A stretch of DNA of 64,000 bases from Azospirillum sp. B21 (GTDB lineage Bacteria > Pseudomonadota > Alphaproteobacteria > Azospirillales > Azospirillaceae). Positions 23,725 to 37,613 of the stretch are shown here, piece by piece. Where the stretch lies: the NCBI RefSeq assembly GCF_008364825.1, contig NZ_VTTO01000001.1, positions 1 to 64,000 on the forward strand, in the 5' to 3' direction. The position numbers and the translations under genes are program-made. Below the pieces are notes generated by a model. It saw only the letters and a list, made by a program, of their open reading frames with translations, did no database searches and had not been told where the DNA came from. How positions within the stretch are numbered: position 1 is the stretch's first letter; each line of letters starts with the position of its first letter.

Positions 23725-24537
23725 TCACCCAAACAGCTGCCCATGCAATGCCCGCCAACTGTCGCGGTCGGGCGCCAGCAGGATGCTGCCCCGCAGCAGC
23801 CCCGGCCGATAAGGCGTGCCGTCGATCAGCGCAGAATAGCCGCCGGCCTCGGCGTGCAGGAGCACGCCGGCCGCGTGATCCCACGGCATCAGGCGGTGAT
23901 AGAGCGAATAATGCGCCCGCCCCTCCAGCAGGCGGAGATACTCCTGCGCGGCACTCGACAGGCAGGCGCGCTCGCCGAGGCCCGCGCTCCGCTCTTCCAA
24001 CTGCCGGCTCATCTCTTCGGCGCAGAATCGGGTGGACAGCGCGCCGACCATCTGCGGCAGCGGCACCGCCGGCGCGACGTGGACCTGGTGGCCGTCGAGC
24101 CATGCCCCCTGCCCTTTCGCCGCCGTCGCCATCCGCCCGTCCACCGGGTCGTGGATCCAACCGGCGACCGTCTCGCCCTTGCAGGCGAGCGCCACGATCA
24201 CCGCAAACATGGGCCGGCCCTGGGCGAAGTTGATGGTGCCGTCCACCGGATCGATGATCCAGACCGGATCGTCGCCATGGATGCGGTCGAGCACGCGTTC
24301 GTCCTCCGACGCCGCCTCCTCGCCGATCACGCGGCTGCCCAGAAGCAGGGCCGACAACGCCGGGGTCAGCGCGCGTTCCGCCGCTTCGTCCGCCAGGGTG
24401 ACGAGGTCGGTCGGCCCGGTCTTCTGCCGAATGCCGGATGCGTCGAGCTTCTGGAAGTAAGGCATGATTTCCGTCCGGGCGACGGAGCGGATCAGGTCGG
24501 ACACGCGGCCGATGTCGGGAAGCGGGAAATCCGTCAT
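23725..24537 (-). CDS. Inositol monophosphatase family protein
   Basis: Mg2+-dependent, Li+-sensitive-type phosphatase of 270 residues. The three family motifs are present: the Glu motif GEEAASED near residue 72, WIIDPVDGTINFAQG near 93 with the metal-binding Asp residues, and MPWDHAAGVLLHAEAGG near 218. The substrate could be inositol phosphate or another small sugar phosphate or nucleotide; sequence does not decide. A separate CysQ-type member is encoded at 60004. It is cytoplasmic and is followed 150 bases upstream on the same strand by a small secreted protein gene. Confidence 0.9.
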   Translation of the reverse strand: MTDFPLPDIGRVSDLIRSVARTEIMPYFQKLDASGIRQKTGPTDLVTLADEAAERALTPALSALLLGSRVIGEEAASEDERVLDRIHGDDPVWIIDPVDGTINFAQGRPMFAVIVALACKGETVAGWIHDPVDGRMATAAKGQGAWLDGHQVHVAPAVPLPQMVGALSTRFCAEEMSRQLEERSAGLGERACLSSAAQEYLRLLEGRAHYSLYHRLMPWDHAAGVLLHAEAGGYSALIDGTPYRPGLLRGSILLAPDRDSWRALHGQLFG

Positions 24538-24574
24538 GGTTGGACGCTCTCACTGCATTCGAGGTGTTGGACCG

Positions 24575-25186
24575 TCACGGCTTCGCCGCCGGCTTGGCCG
24601 GATGGCTGTCCAGCTTCAATGTCGGATCGCCGCCGCCGGGGTTGGTCAACAGCACCTTGCCGTCCAGTCCGCTGTCCTTCAGCGCCTTCGACAGCGCGTC
24701 GAGCGTGGCGCGGTCGGCTGCTGCAGCCGCGGCCTCCTTGGCCTGATCGGGCGGCGGCGGCGGCACCGGACCGCCCTGCGCCGGTTGTCGCGGTGCATTG
24801 GGGTCGATCCGGGGCGGCGGCGGTGGAGCTGGCGGGGGGCCGGCGGTTTCCTTCTCGGGCTCCGGCGGCGGCGGGGGCGGCTGCCAGAGGCGGAAACAGT
24901 CGGTGAAGGCCGGCTGCTTGCACTCCTTCAGCAATTCGACGGCATCCGGTGCGATGACCAGCGGTTCGTCGGGGGCGAGGGGAAGTGGTTGCGGCGGGGG
25001 CGGAAGCGGGTCTTCCGGCGGGACGTCCGGTTCTTCGACATAGCCGGGGGGAAGGGGCGTTCCGGGCCGCAGAGGTTCCGCCGCATACGGCGCCGCAGAC
25101 GGCAGGGCGAGCGCCAGAAGCACCGGCAGGGCCGGCAGCAGGCGACCGGCACCGGTCAGGACGGAACGGGAGGGGGAACGGAGCAC
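24575..25186 (-). CDS. Hypothetical secreted proline-rich protein
   Basis: Predicted protein of 203 residues with a signal peptide (basic start, hydrophobic LLPALPVLLALALPSAAPYA, cleavage near residue 36). The mature part has three proline-rich stretches (near 50-70, 100-128 and 140-146) around a short block with two cysteines, LLKECKQPAFTDCFRLW, which could form a disulfide. The C-terminal 50 residues contain a helical segment (DRATLDALSKALKDSGLDGK). I do not recognise a family. The proline runs would span the periplasm or bind a wall partner. Confidence 0.6.
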   Translation of the reverse strand: MLRSPSRSVLTGAGRLLPALPVLLALALPSAAPYAAEPLRPGTPLPPGYVEEPDVPPEDPLPPPPQPLPLAPDEPLVIAPDAVELLKECKQPAFTDCFRLWQPPPPPPEPEKETAGPPPAPPPPPRIDPNAPRQPAQGGPVPPPPPDQAKEAAAAAADRATLDALSKALKDSGLDGKVLLTNPGGGDPTLKLDSHPAKPAAKP

Positions 25187-25270
25187 GACAAGACCGCGAC
25201 GATGGCGAACGGCCCATTATGGCCCGCCATCGCCCGCGCAGTCATCCATCAAGCGTGTGTCAAATCACCA

Positions 25271-25576
25271 TCATGCGGCGGCGCGGTGGTTTCCTTCCGC
25301 GAAGCCGGCGGACCGCCGCCCCTCGCCATAGCCCCAGGCCGAAAGTTCGCGGCAGATCGCGGCGATCTTGGCGGCTTCGTCGGCATTCGGCTCCCGCTGC
25401 GCGGCAGCGTCGATCAGGCGGATCAGCTTGGCACGTCCTTCCGGGGTGCGCGACAACTCCTGCAGTCGCAGCAGCGCCGCACCCGGCGGCAATTTCTCTT
25501 CACGCGCCACGAGAGCGACCTGATCGGCGAGGAAAGCCGTGATCGAAAAACACGACGGGTCGGTTTGCAACCGCAT
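25271..25576 (-). CDS. Hypothetical helical protein, 101 residues
   Basis: Small, mostly helical cytoplasmic protein. The start at 25576 has an excellent AGGAGGAGG upstream; the frame stays open to 25618 without such a site. Visible blocks are FLADQVALVAREEKLPPG and TPEGRAKLIRLIDAAAQRE. No membrane segment, signal or known motif. It lies alone on the minus strand between the proline-rich protein gene and hflX. Confidence 0.65.
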   Translation of the reverse strand: MRLQTDPSCFSITAFLADQVALVAREEKLPPGAALLRLQELSRTPEGRAKLIRLIDAAAQREPNADEAAKIAAICRELSAWGYGEGRRSAGFAEGNHRAAA

Positions 25577-25773
25577 TGGCAGTCCTCCTCCTGGGCGAGC
25601 GTGTTGCTCCGTTCCCATAATCGGACCCCAACGGGGAAATGACCACGCCGCATTCGTCGTAAGACCGGAGTAGGGTGCAACAGGTCATAGCCGATCGTTG
25701 CACCCTTTCCGTTTGGCCAAAGCGAATAGGCACCGCTTAGAGTTGCCCCGGCCGCATAGGTCCTGCCGCACCG

Positions 25774-27094
<1,321 letters not shown>

Positions 27095-27108
<14 letters not shown>

Positions 27109-27343
27109 CTTCCTTGGGCGGCTCGAAAAGTTGAATGGGATGGGCCGGCATGACCGTCGAGATTGCGTGCTTGTAAACGAGCTGGGAGTGCGCGTCGCGC
27201 CGCAGCAGTACCGAGAAGTTGTCGAACCAAGTAATGATGCCCTGGAGTTTCACGCCGTTCACGAGAAAGACGGTTACGGGAGTCTTGTTCTTGCGGACGT
27301 GGTTCAGAAACACATCCTGCACGTTCTGGCTTTTTTCAGACAT
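27095..27343 (-). CDS. hfq: RNA chaperone Hfq
   Basis: Sm-like hexameric RNA chaperone of 82 residues that pairs small RNAs with mRNAs; in nitrogen-fixing alphaproteobacteria it also supports nitrogen-fixation gene expression. The Sm1 motif is in [20 protein letters not shown] and Sm2 is YKHAIST. The C-terminal tail is short, as in other alphaproteobacterial Hfq. The gene overlaps hflX, and a HAD-type gene lies 63 bases upstream on the same strand. Confidence 0.98.
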
Positions 27344-27406
27344 TTTTCATGCCCCCTTCTTCAATGTTCTTGGGACCCCTCGTCTAAAGGCGGTCCGCTC
27401 CCCGTT

Positions 27407-28135
27407 TCACGGTGTAGGTTTGGTGCGCGCAGGTACCGTCTCGACAGCCGTTTGGAGGGATATGGTATCACCATTGCCATCCACCAAGCCACACAGGACG
27501 CTCTGCAGCGCCGTACAGTCGGTGTGGCGATGGGCGGGAGGAAAACGGTCGAAGCCGCTCCCCTCGCCAAGCCCTATTAGCACCGGAACGAGACCGGCGC
27601 CATGGGCGCATTCCATGTCGATGTCGGCATCGCCGAGAAGCCAGACGTCGGCTCCCGGTTCGATGCCCGCCGGCTCCAGCGCCATCCGCACCGGGGCGAG
27701 GTGCGGCTTGTCGAACTCCGCGTCCTGGGCGCCGACCAGCTTGCCGAAATAGCGGGTCCAGCCCAGCGCCTCGGCCTCCGCCCGCAGGAACTTGCCGTTC
27801 TTGTTGGAGACGACGGCCTGATAGACGCCGCGCTCGTGGAAATGGCGCAGCAGGGTCTCTGCGCCGGGCAGCGGCTTCAGCCCGTCCAGATGATGGGCGG
27901 CGAAATAGCCATAGAAGAGGTCGCGCGCCTCGGTCCAGCGCTCGCCGAAGATGCGGGGGAAGCTGTCGCGCAACGACGCCTTGATCCGCTCGCGCGCCTC
28001 CTCCGCACTCCAGGGGGCAAGGCCGAAGGATACCAGCGCATGGTTCAACGCCTCGCGCACCGTGTCCCAATTGCTGACCAGGGTGTTGTCCCAGTCATAA
28101 ATGACGGCGCGCGGCAGGGTGATGGAAGCGGACAA
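27407..28135 (-). CDS. HAD-family hydrolase (phosphatase)
   Basis: HAD superfamily phosphatase of 242 residues, resembling phosphoglycolate phosphatase. Motif I is YDWDNTLVS near residue 13 with the nucleophile Asp and the acid Asp two residues on. Motif II is VVSNKNG, the motif III Lys is in EFDKPHLAP, and motif IV is LLGDADIDM. The cap domain lies between motifs I and II. The start is TTG at 28135, with GGAG six bases upstream. It lies between the toxin gene and hfq on the same strand. The substrate is not determined. Confidence 0.85.
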   Translation of the reverse strand: MSASITLPRAVIYDWDNTLVSNWDTVREALNHALVSFGLAPWSAEEARERIKASLRDSFPRIFGERWTEARDLFYGYFAAHHLDGLKPLPGAETLLRHFHERGVYQAVVSNKNGKFLRAEAEALGWTRYFGKLVGAQDAEFDKPHLAPVRMALEPAGIEPGADVWLLGDADIDMECAHGAGLVPVLIGLGEGSGFDRFPPAHRHTDCTALQSVLCGLVDGNGDTISLQTAVETVPARTKPTP

Positions 28136-28173
28136 GGAGGGCTCCGGTCAAAGTCAGTGGAGGCGGACCTGGA

Positions 28174-28581
28174 TCAGCAGGCGTGTACCCGGATGGCCCC
28201 AGATGTGGCTGCATATTCATGGATCAGCCTGTCCCGGGTCATGAGAGGAACGCCGAGTTCGCGGGCGGTGGCGATCAGCATCCGGTCGGCCGGATCATTA
28301 TGAAGCGGCTCCGGCAGGTTCGAGGCTCCCAATGCCGCGTCGAGTGAGAGCGGCAGGCAGCGCAGCCCGGCAGATGCCAAGAACCGCTGCATCCAGGCCG
28401 ATGCCTCCAGATCCAGACGAATCCGGCCCTTGCGCACCAACGTGCCGATTTCCCAGGCCGAGACGGTCGAGACCAGGATCCCGCCGGCCGACCTTTCCTG
28501 CTCTATGCGCTCTCGTGCATCGGCAGAAAGCTCGATCCCGGCGTCGAGCCATAGGATCGCGTGGGTGTCGAGAAGGATCAT
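28174..28581 (-). CDS. vapC: PIN-domain toxin, VapC type
   Basis: Ribonuclease toxin of a type II toxin-antitoxin pair, 135 residues. The PIN-domain acids are in place: Asp5 in LLDTHAILW, a Glu in SAWEIGTL near 45, an Asp in NDPADRMLIATA near 97, and an Asp in TRDRLIHEY near 116. VapC proteins cut tRNA or rRNA and slow growth when freed from the antitoxin. The antitoxin gene ends seven bases upstream. The pair sits between ntrX and the HAD gene, interrupting the usual ntrX-hfq neighbourhood. Confidence 0.9.
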   Translation of the reverse strand: MILLDTHAILWLDAGIELSADARERIEQERSAGGILVSTVSAWEIGTLVRKGRIRLDLEASAWMQRFLASAGLRCLPLSLDAALGASNLPEPLHNDPADRMLIATARELGVPLMTRDRLIHEYAATSGAIRVHAC

Positions 28582-28588
28582 TCGGCGG

Positions 28589-28858
28589 TCACCGGTGCAG
28601 GATCCCGCTTTCGGCGTCGAAGGCGTCGTCGTCGAATGTCGGCCGGGTCAGGTCGTAGCCGCCCACCACCTCCACGGAGCCGGAATGGGCGCCGAACAGC
28701 GGCGGCAACTCGCGATCCGGCGGGTTCAGTTCCGCAACCGGACGTCCATGCCGGGTCACCACGATCTTGGCAACGCGGCGGTCTTCCAGATCGTCGAACA
28801 GCGAAAGGCATTTCGCCTTGAACTCGGTCACGCTGACCGTCACCACCGGCAATCCCAT
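28589..28858 (-). CDS. Antitoxin, Phd/YefM family
   Basis: Antitoxin of 89 residues. The N-terminal Phd/YefM fold (VSVTEFKAKCLSLFDDLE; VVTRHGRPVAELNPP) binds DNA as a dimer, and the acidic C-terminal tail (about 60-89, ending DDDAFDAESGILHR) should wrap the toxin. The start at 28858 has GGAGG seven bases upstream. A palindrome directly upstream is the probable self-repression site. The frame extends to 28957 but would run through that site and into ntrX. Confidence 0.9.
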   Translation of the reverse strand: MGLPVVTVSVTEFKAKCLSLFDDLEDRRVAKIVVTRHGRPVAELNPPDRELPPLFGAHSGSVEVVGGYDLTRPTFDDDAFDAESGILHR

Positions 28859-28866
28859 GGCAGCCT

Positions 28867-28904
28867 CCGCCAAAATGGTCAATTCAATATGACCATTTTG
28901 GCGG
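28867..28904. promoter_or_regulatory. Palindromic operator of the toxin-antitoxin module
   Basis: Perfect inverted repeat with 15-base arms: CCGCCAAAATGGTCA (28867-28881) and TGACCATTTTGGCGG (28890-28904), spacer ATTCAATA. It ends eight bases before the antitoxin start and overlaps its ribosome-binding site, the usual place for antitoxin-toxin repression. It could also fold as a terminator-like hairpin behind ntrX. Confidence 0.75.
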
Positions 28905-28922
28905 TCCCGTACAAGCGGCCAC

Positions 28923-30312
<1,390 letters not shown>

Positions 30313-30323
<11 letters not shown>

Positions 30324-32631
30324 GGGCTTCGTGCCTCATCTCTCCGCCGGTCTCCGCCGGCCTGTCGTCACGGCCGCCCGCGTCGTTCGCGGCCGTAACC
30401 GGGTGCGGAACGACCAGGGTCACGCGCGCCCCGGTCCCGCCTTCGCGGTCCTCCAGGGTCAGCACGCCGCCATGGTCCTCCATGATCTTCTTGACGATCG
30501 CAAGCCCCAGCCCGGTGCCCTTGGCCCGCGTCGTCACATAGGGTTCGGTCAGCCGGTCGCGCTGCTCGCCGCCGGGCAGGCCCTTGCCATTGTCCTCGAC
30601 GGTCACGACGACCTTCTCACCGTCATCCTCCACCGCGATCGATACCTCGCCGGGCGGCAGTTCCGAGCCGTCGGCGGGTTGGGCGCGCCCTTCGATGGCA
30701 TCCGCGGCGTTCTGCAGCAGGTTGGTCAGCGCCTGCGAGATCTGCCGGCTGTCGCAGGCCACCGTCAGCGGTCCCGCCGGCAGCCGCGTCTCGAACCGGA
30801 TCTTGCCGGTATGCGCGCTGGATTGCAGGAAGACCGCCTGCCGGACCAGATCGTTGATGTTGACCGGCTTCATCACCGGCTGCGGCATGCGCGCGAAGGC
30901 GGAGAACTCGTCCACCATGCGGCGGATGTCGTCCACCTGCCGCACGATGGTGTCGGTGCACATGGTGAAGACCTCCGTATCGCTGGAGATCTCCTTCAGG
31001 TACTTGCGGCGCAGCCGTTCGGCAGACAGCTGGATCGGCGTCAGCGGGTTCTTGATCTCATGCGCGATCCGGCGCGCCACGTCGGCCCAGGCCGCCTTGC
31101 GCTGTGCCGACACCAGTTCGGTGATGTCGTCGAAGGTGACGACATAGCCGCGCACGTTGCCGTCCCGCACCTCGGCGGCGATGCGGACCAGCAGGGTCAG
31201 CATCGGCTTGCCCGGCCGGCGGACATGGATCTGGTCCTGCACGACGCGGCCGGGCTTCTTCGGCGCGTTCTCCAGCAGTTCGCCCATGTCCGGCAGCAGT
31301 TCGACCAGCGAGAGGCCGACCAGCCGCTCCGGATCGTCCTCGCCCAGCAGGCGCGCGGCGGACAGGTTCGGCAGGTTGATGACGCCGTCGGCATCCAGGC
31401 CCAGCACGCCGGCCGACACGCCCGACAGCACCGTCTCGGTGAAGCGGCGGCGTTCGTCCAGCAGGCGGTTGGTCGACAGAAGCTCTCGCCGCTGCCCCTC
31501 GATCTCGGTCGTCATGCGGTTGAAGGCGCGGGACAGCAGGACGAATTCGTCCTCCCCCGGCGGTTCCGACACGCGGACAGTCAGGTCGCCGGCACGCACC
31601 CGTTCGGCGGCGCCGATCAGCGCGCTGATGGGGCGGACAAGCCGGGTGGCGAAGTTCAGCCCGGCCCACACCGCAGCCAGCAGCAGCAGCATCGCCACCA
31701 TGAGGAAGATCAGCGTGAAGGTGATCTGCAGACTGCCGCGCTGGCTTTCCAGCGCGCTGTATTCCTTCACCGCCCCCTCGGCCGCCGCCATGTGCTGCAG
31801 GACACGCGGCTCCACCATGCGGCCGACATAGAGGAAGGTGTCGGACATCCGGTCCAGGCTGACCAGCGCGCGCACGCGGTCGTCGGATTCCTTGACGATC
31901 AGCGCGACCTCGCCATTGCGGGCCTGCTGCAGCTTCTCTTCCGGGATCGGCTCGAACTCAAGGGTGAAGGTGTAGCCGACGCGGGCGACGATGGCGCCGG
32001 TGGTGCCGTTGAAGACGATGGCCTCCGACAGGGCGCGCAGCATCGCCTGGGTGGCCACCACCTGCTCGAACCGCTGCGGATCGCTGGAGAAACGGGCCTC
32101 CTGCGACAGGTCGTTGGCCATGGCCAGCGCGTCGGCGCGGATGTTCTGTTGATGCTCGTGCAGGTAGGCGCTGGCGACCACCAGGGACTCGTTCACCGCC
32201 GTGCGGACGCGGTCGCTGAACCAGCTCTGCACCCCGGCATAGAAGAACAGGGTCGAGAAGACGGTCATGATGATGGCCGGCGCCACCGCCAGAACGCTGA
32301 ACACCAGGACCAGCCGGGTGTGCAGCCGCGAGCCGGCCAGCCCGCGCCGCCGGCCGATCATGATCGCCACGATGCGCCGAGCGATCAGCACGCCCAGGGT
32401 CAGCAGGATCGCAAGGTCGAGCGTCAGCAGAAGCGTGACCGTGCGCGGATTGGCCTGCCCGAAGGGCGCACTTTCGGTCATCGCCGCGTAGGTGGCGAAG
32501 CCGGCGGCAAGCGCCGCCAGCGACAGCGCAAAGGCCAGCCGCTTGCCCAGGCCGACCCGCCGGGACCATTGAAGGAATCTCTGCCAAACCGGCATCTGGC
32601 CGGCCGCAGGGGTGTCGGTTGTCAGGGGCAT
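30313..32631 (-). CDS. ntrY: Nitrogen regulation sensor kinase NtrY
   Basis: Membrane histidine kinase of 772 residues. N-terminal membrane helices lie near residues 32-52, 62-85 and 110-135; an extracytoplasmic sensor region follows, then another helix ([23 protein letters not shown] near 305), HAMP, PAS ([15 protein letters not shown]), and the HisKA domain with the phospho-His in [15 protein letters not shown] near 524. The ATPase domain carries the N box ([12 protein letters not shown]) and GTGLGLAI. It phosphorylates NtrX. A 204-base gap separates it from ntrC and may hold a second promoter. Confidence 0.95.
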
Positions 32632-32835
32632 GGTCCGGCGCTAATCTGTTGCCGGAAAGATACACTTCTGTTGCGGCCCTGCCAAGATGCAATGGCTCTG
32701 TCTTTCGGACAGGGCGCCGATATGCCGGCCGATATGGGCTGCGGGGACGGATATGTGCCTTGGGGGCGCATCCGTCCGTGCCTGGGGCGTGTCACAATTT
32801 TGGCACGGACGGGTTGCGGCGGCGTGGCGGAACCG

Positions 32836-34280
<1,445 letters not shown>

Positions 34281-34284
<4 letters not shown>

Positions 34285-35507
34285 CGACTCCCCCGGCCGC
34301 CCTTGGACTGCGAGCCAGCGTCAGAAATCTTCGAATTCCCGGGAAGTTTCGAGTCTTCGTATTTCGAATCATCGTACATCGGCAGCGACACCTTGAAGAC
34401 TGTCCGGCGAGGCTGGCTGTCGAACTCGATGGTTCCGCCATGGTCGCCTATGAGTTTCGCCACCAATGCAAGACCAAGGCCAGTCCCGTTCACCTTGCTG
34501 GTCACGAAGGGATCGAACAGGTTCGACTGCAGGTCTTCCGGAATGCCGTCGCCATTATCCTGAACCGTCACCAGCAGCGGCAGATGCCTGCGCGTGTCGC
34601 CGCCTGGCAGGGCCATGCGCACACCATGCTGGTAGGAGGTGGTCAGCGTGATCTCGCCGCCTGATTCCGGTGCAGCCTCTGCCGCATTTTTAATCAGATT
34701 CAGGAAAACCTGCACAAGTTGGTCGCGATTGCCGTAAACGGGAGGCAGTGACGGGTCGTAACGCTCGACAAAGCGTATTTTTCGGGCAAACCCGCTCTGG
34801 GCGACCTTGCGCACATGCTCCAGCACGGTGTGGATGTTCACCGCGGCCCGCTCCAGCGGCCGTTCGTCGGAGAACACCTCCATCCGGTTGACCAGCGCCA
34901 CGATGCGGTCGGCCTCGTCGCAGATCAGGCGGGTCAGCACGCGGTCCTGGTCGCCGGCATTCTCCTCCAGCAGCTGGGCGGCGCCCCGGATGCCTGACAG
35001 CGGGTTCTTCACCTCATGGGCCAGCATCGCCGCCATCGCGGTGACGGAGCGCGCGGCGTGGCGATGGGTCAGGGAGTGGTCGATCTTGCGGGCCAGCGAC
35101 CGTTCATGGATGGTCAGCACCACATGGTCGGGCGGATCGCCCATGGCCGCCACCTGCACCGTCACATGGTGCGGGCCGATGCGGGGCGTGTCGATGACGA
35201 CGCCGTCCTGCGACACCCGGCGGCTGCCGCGTCGAACCTGCTCGATCAGCCCCATCACCGGACTGTCCGGCGGCAGCAGATCGGGCAGCGGCATGCCTTC
35301 CATCGCATTGGCGGACAGGTCGAAGAACTCCTGCCCTTCCAGGTTGACGAAGCGGATCTCTCCGTTGCCGTCCACCACCAGCACCGGATCGGGCAGGCTG
35401 TTCAGCACCACCAGGGAGTCCAGCCGCGGCGCCCGCGAGGCACCCGACCGGTTGCGGCCACGCTGGCCCGGGGCGGTCCCGCGGCTGGTCATGGGTACGG
35501 GATCCAT
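34281..35507 (-). CDS. ntrB: Nitrogen regulation sensor kinase NtrB
   Basis: Cytoplasmic histidine kinase and phosphatase of 408 residues that responds to nitrogen status through PII protein. A PAS domain lies at about 28-130 ([21 protein letters not shown] is its core), the phospho-His is in [12 protein letters not shown] near 165, and the ATPase domain has the N box ([12 protein letters not shown]) and GTGLGLALV. The N-terminal 25 residues are basic and low in complexity. There are no membrane segments. Its start shares one base with the dusB stop (TGATG), and its stop overlaps the ntrC start. Confidence 0.97.
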
Positions 35508-36493
35508 CAGGCGGCCATCCTTTCGATTGCCGGTTCGTAAAAGGCACGGATACGGTCACGCACCGCGTCGGGATCGCCCAGCCGGTTGACCTCCTGCCGA
35601 AACTCGTTGGAGTCGCGCAGGCCGGTCGAATACCAGGACACATGCTTGCGGGCGACCTTGATGCCGCCGTCCGTGCCGTAATGGCTCAGCATGCTGTCGA
35701 AATGCTCCAGCAGCGTTTCCATCTGCTCATGCAGCGGCGGATCGGGCAGCCTTTCGCCTGTGCGCAGGTAGTGCATGACCTGGGACGGGAACCAGGGGCG
35801 GCCGTAGCTTCCGCGGCCGATCATCACGCCGTCGGCGCCGGATTCCGCCAATGCCTGGTCCACCGCCTCGAAGCTGGTGATGTCGCCGTTGACCACGATG
35901 GGGATCGACACCGCGTCCTTCACATGGCGGACATAGGTCCAGTCGGCGGTGCCGGTGTAGAACTGCATGCGGGTGCGGCCATGGACCGTCACCATCCTGA
36001 TGCCGCACAGCTCGGCGATGCGGGCGAGGTTCGGGGCGTTGCGGTTGGTCTCGTCCCAGCCCAGCCGCATCTTCAGCGTCACCGGGATGCTGACGGCTTT
36101 CACCACCGCTTCCAGGATGCGGCCGGCCAAAGCTTCGTCCCGCATCAGGGAGGAACCGGCATGGCCGTTGACCACCTTCTTCACCGGGCAGCCGAAATTG
36201 ATGTCGACCACTGCGGCGCCGCGATCCTCGTTCAGCTTCGCGGCTTCTGCCATCACCTCGGGTTCGCAGCCGGCGAGCTGGACGGCCATCGGGAATTCTT
36301 CGGGCTCGGTCTCCACCATGCGCAGGGTCTGGCGGTTCTCGCGGATCATCGCCTGGCTGGCGATCATCTCCGACACCACAAGGCCACAGCCTGCGCGCTT
36401 CACCAGCCGGCGGAACGGCAGGTCGGAGACACCTGACATGGGCGCCAGGATCACCGGTCCGGCGAGCGTGATGGGTCCGATTTTTATGGTCAT
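35507..36493 (-). CDS. dusB: tRNA dihydrouridine synthase (NifR3/DusB type)
   Basis: FMN-dependent enzyme of 328 residues that reduces uridines in tRNA. The barrel motifs are clear: [15 protein letters not shown] near residue 20, [11 protein letters not shown] near 90 with the catalytic Cys, [20 protein letters not shown] near 165, and [13 protein letters not shown] near 228. Historically called nifR3 because it heads the ntrBC operon in alphaproteobacteria, as here. The start at 36493 has GGTGAG just upstream. No sigma-54 promoter with correct spacing is seen upstream. Confidence 0.95.
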   Translation of the reverse strand: MTIKIGPITLAGPVILAPMSGVSDLPFRRLVKRAGCGLVVSEMIASQAMIRENRQTLRMVETEPEEFPMAVQLAGCEPEVMAEAAKLNEDRGAAVVDINFGCPVKKVVNGHAGSSLMRDEALAGRILEAVVKAVSIPVTLKMRLGWDETNRNAPNLARIAELCGIRMVTVHGRTRMQFYTGTADWTYVRHVKDAVSIPIVVNGDITSFEAVDQALAESGADGVMIGRGSYGRPWFPSQVMHYLRTGERLPDPPLHEQMETLLEHFDSMLSHYGTDGGIKVARKHVSWYSTGLRDSNEFRQEVNRLGDPDAVRDRIRAFYEPAIERMAA

Positions 36494-36606
36494 TCTCACC
36501 TGCCCGATTGATGGGCAAAACAACAAAGTGCCAACATTTTAAGCAAGTTATCACGCAGGCCCGGCGCGGTGCAAGGGCGAAGCCCATGGCAGGGGTCAAG
36601 CGCCGT

Positions 36607-37434
36607 CTACCAAGTCCATTGCCCGATCAGCACGTTGGACACGAACTTCACGCCTGGATAGGCGAGCGTCGCCAGCAGATAAACGATCAGCATCGTCCGC
36701 GCCGCCGTCCGTCCGCGCACGCCGGTGCGGTATTCCGCCAGCAGCAGAATGCCGATCACCACGAAGGTCGCCAGCGACAGCAGGCTCTTGTGATCGGTGC
36801 GGAACAGCAGCCCCTGCTCGAAATAGAGCACTGCCATGCCGGTGGCGAGGCCGGCGCCCAGCACCACCTCCGACGCGATCAGCAGGCGCAGCTGAAGCCG
36901 CTCGCTCTCGGCCACCGGCGGCAGGAAACGGCTGAGCGGGGTCGGCCGCTTGGTTTTCAATGCCCGCGTCTGCAGCACCGCGGCCAGCGACGCCACGGCG
37001 CTGAGCGTCAGAAGGGCATAGGTGAAGACCGACACCCCGATGTGAAGATCGATCCAAACGCCGGGAGCATTGCCGCGCATGACCGGAGCCGGCGCATCCT
37101 CGGTCAGCGTGGCAAACAGGCAGACGATCAGCAGATAGGGCAAAAGCAGAGGCGACAGCCTCCAGGCCGTGCCATGGAACAGGCTGAGCCCGATGAACAG
37201 CGCCATGCAGGCGGCGGTGGTCACCCACAGCGCGGTGGAAAAGCCGGTCTGCCACTGTCCCGCGACTTGCAGGATCGCCCACATGCCCGGTCCTGCGGCG
37301 GCGAGCAGAAGAGCGCCCCAGAAGGACCAGCCGCGCCCCTCCACCCCCTGCCCCGCGATGCGCCGGTAGGGATAGAAGGCGGCCGGCACCAGGGTCACCA
37401 GCGCCGTCAGGCTCAAGAGAATGTTCTGCGACAT
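36607..37434 (-). CDS. Cytochrome c assembly (CcsA/YpjD-type) membrane protein
   Basis: Inner-membrane protein of about 275 residues with eight hydrophobic helices, of the cytochrome C assembly (CcmC/CcsA/HemX) family. Two His residues in the typical places, WIDLHIGVSVFTYAL and RTDHKSLLSLATF, could bind haem. Close relatives include YpjD, often encoded near signal-recognition or tRNA genes, so a direct role in cytochrome c maturation is not certain. The start at 37434 begins the first helix; ATG at 37470 is an alternative. It is divergent from ispDF. Confidence 0.8.
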   Translation of the reverse strand: MSQNILLSLTALVTLVPAAFYPYRRIAGQGVEGRGWSFWGALLLAAAGPGMWAILQVAGQWQTGFSTALWVTTAACMALFIGLSLFHGTAWRLSPLLLPYLLIVCLFATLTEDAPAPVMRGNAPGVWIDLHIGVSVFTYALLTLSAVASLAAVLQTRALKTKRPTPLSRFLPPVAESERLQLRLLIASEVVLGAGLATGMAVLYFEQGLLFRTDHKSLLSLATFVVIGILLLAEYRTGVRGRTAARTMLIVYLLATLAYPGVKFVSNVLIGQWTW

Positions 37435-37613
37435 GGACCCGAACGCACTCCCGTCTTTCCGCCCCGACATGCCGCCGCCGTCATGTGGCCATCGACCCGC
37501 CGGGAACCGTCCGGCGATGAAACAGGCAGGCTCGGCACTTGGCGGAACCACGGCGACAGGCTAGGCTCCGCGACGTTTCCGTCAAGTGGCTATCATATCT
37601 TACGGTTTGCCTC

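Noticed and set aside
36494..36606. Possible sigma-54 promoter upstream of dusB
   Set aside because: TTGGCAC resembles a -24 element on the minus strand, but no GC follows at the required distance, so the -12 element is missing.
37539..37613. Longer start for ispDF at 37539
   Set aside because: The added residues are not part of the IspD fold, and the region is the promoter gap shared with the divergent membrane protein gene.
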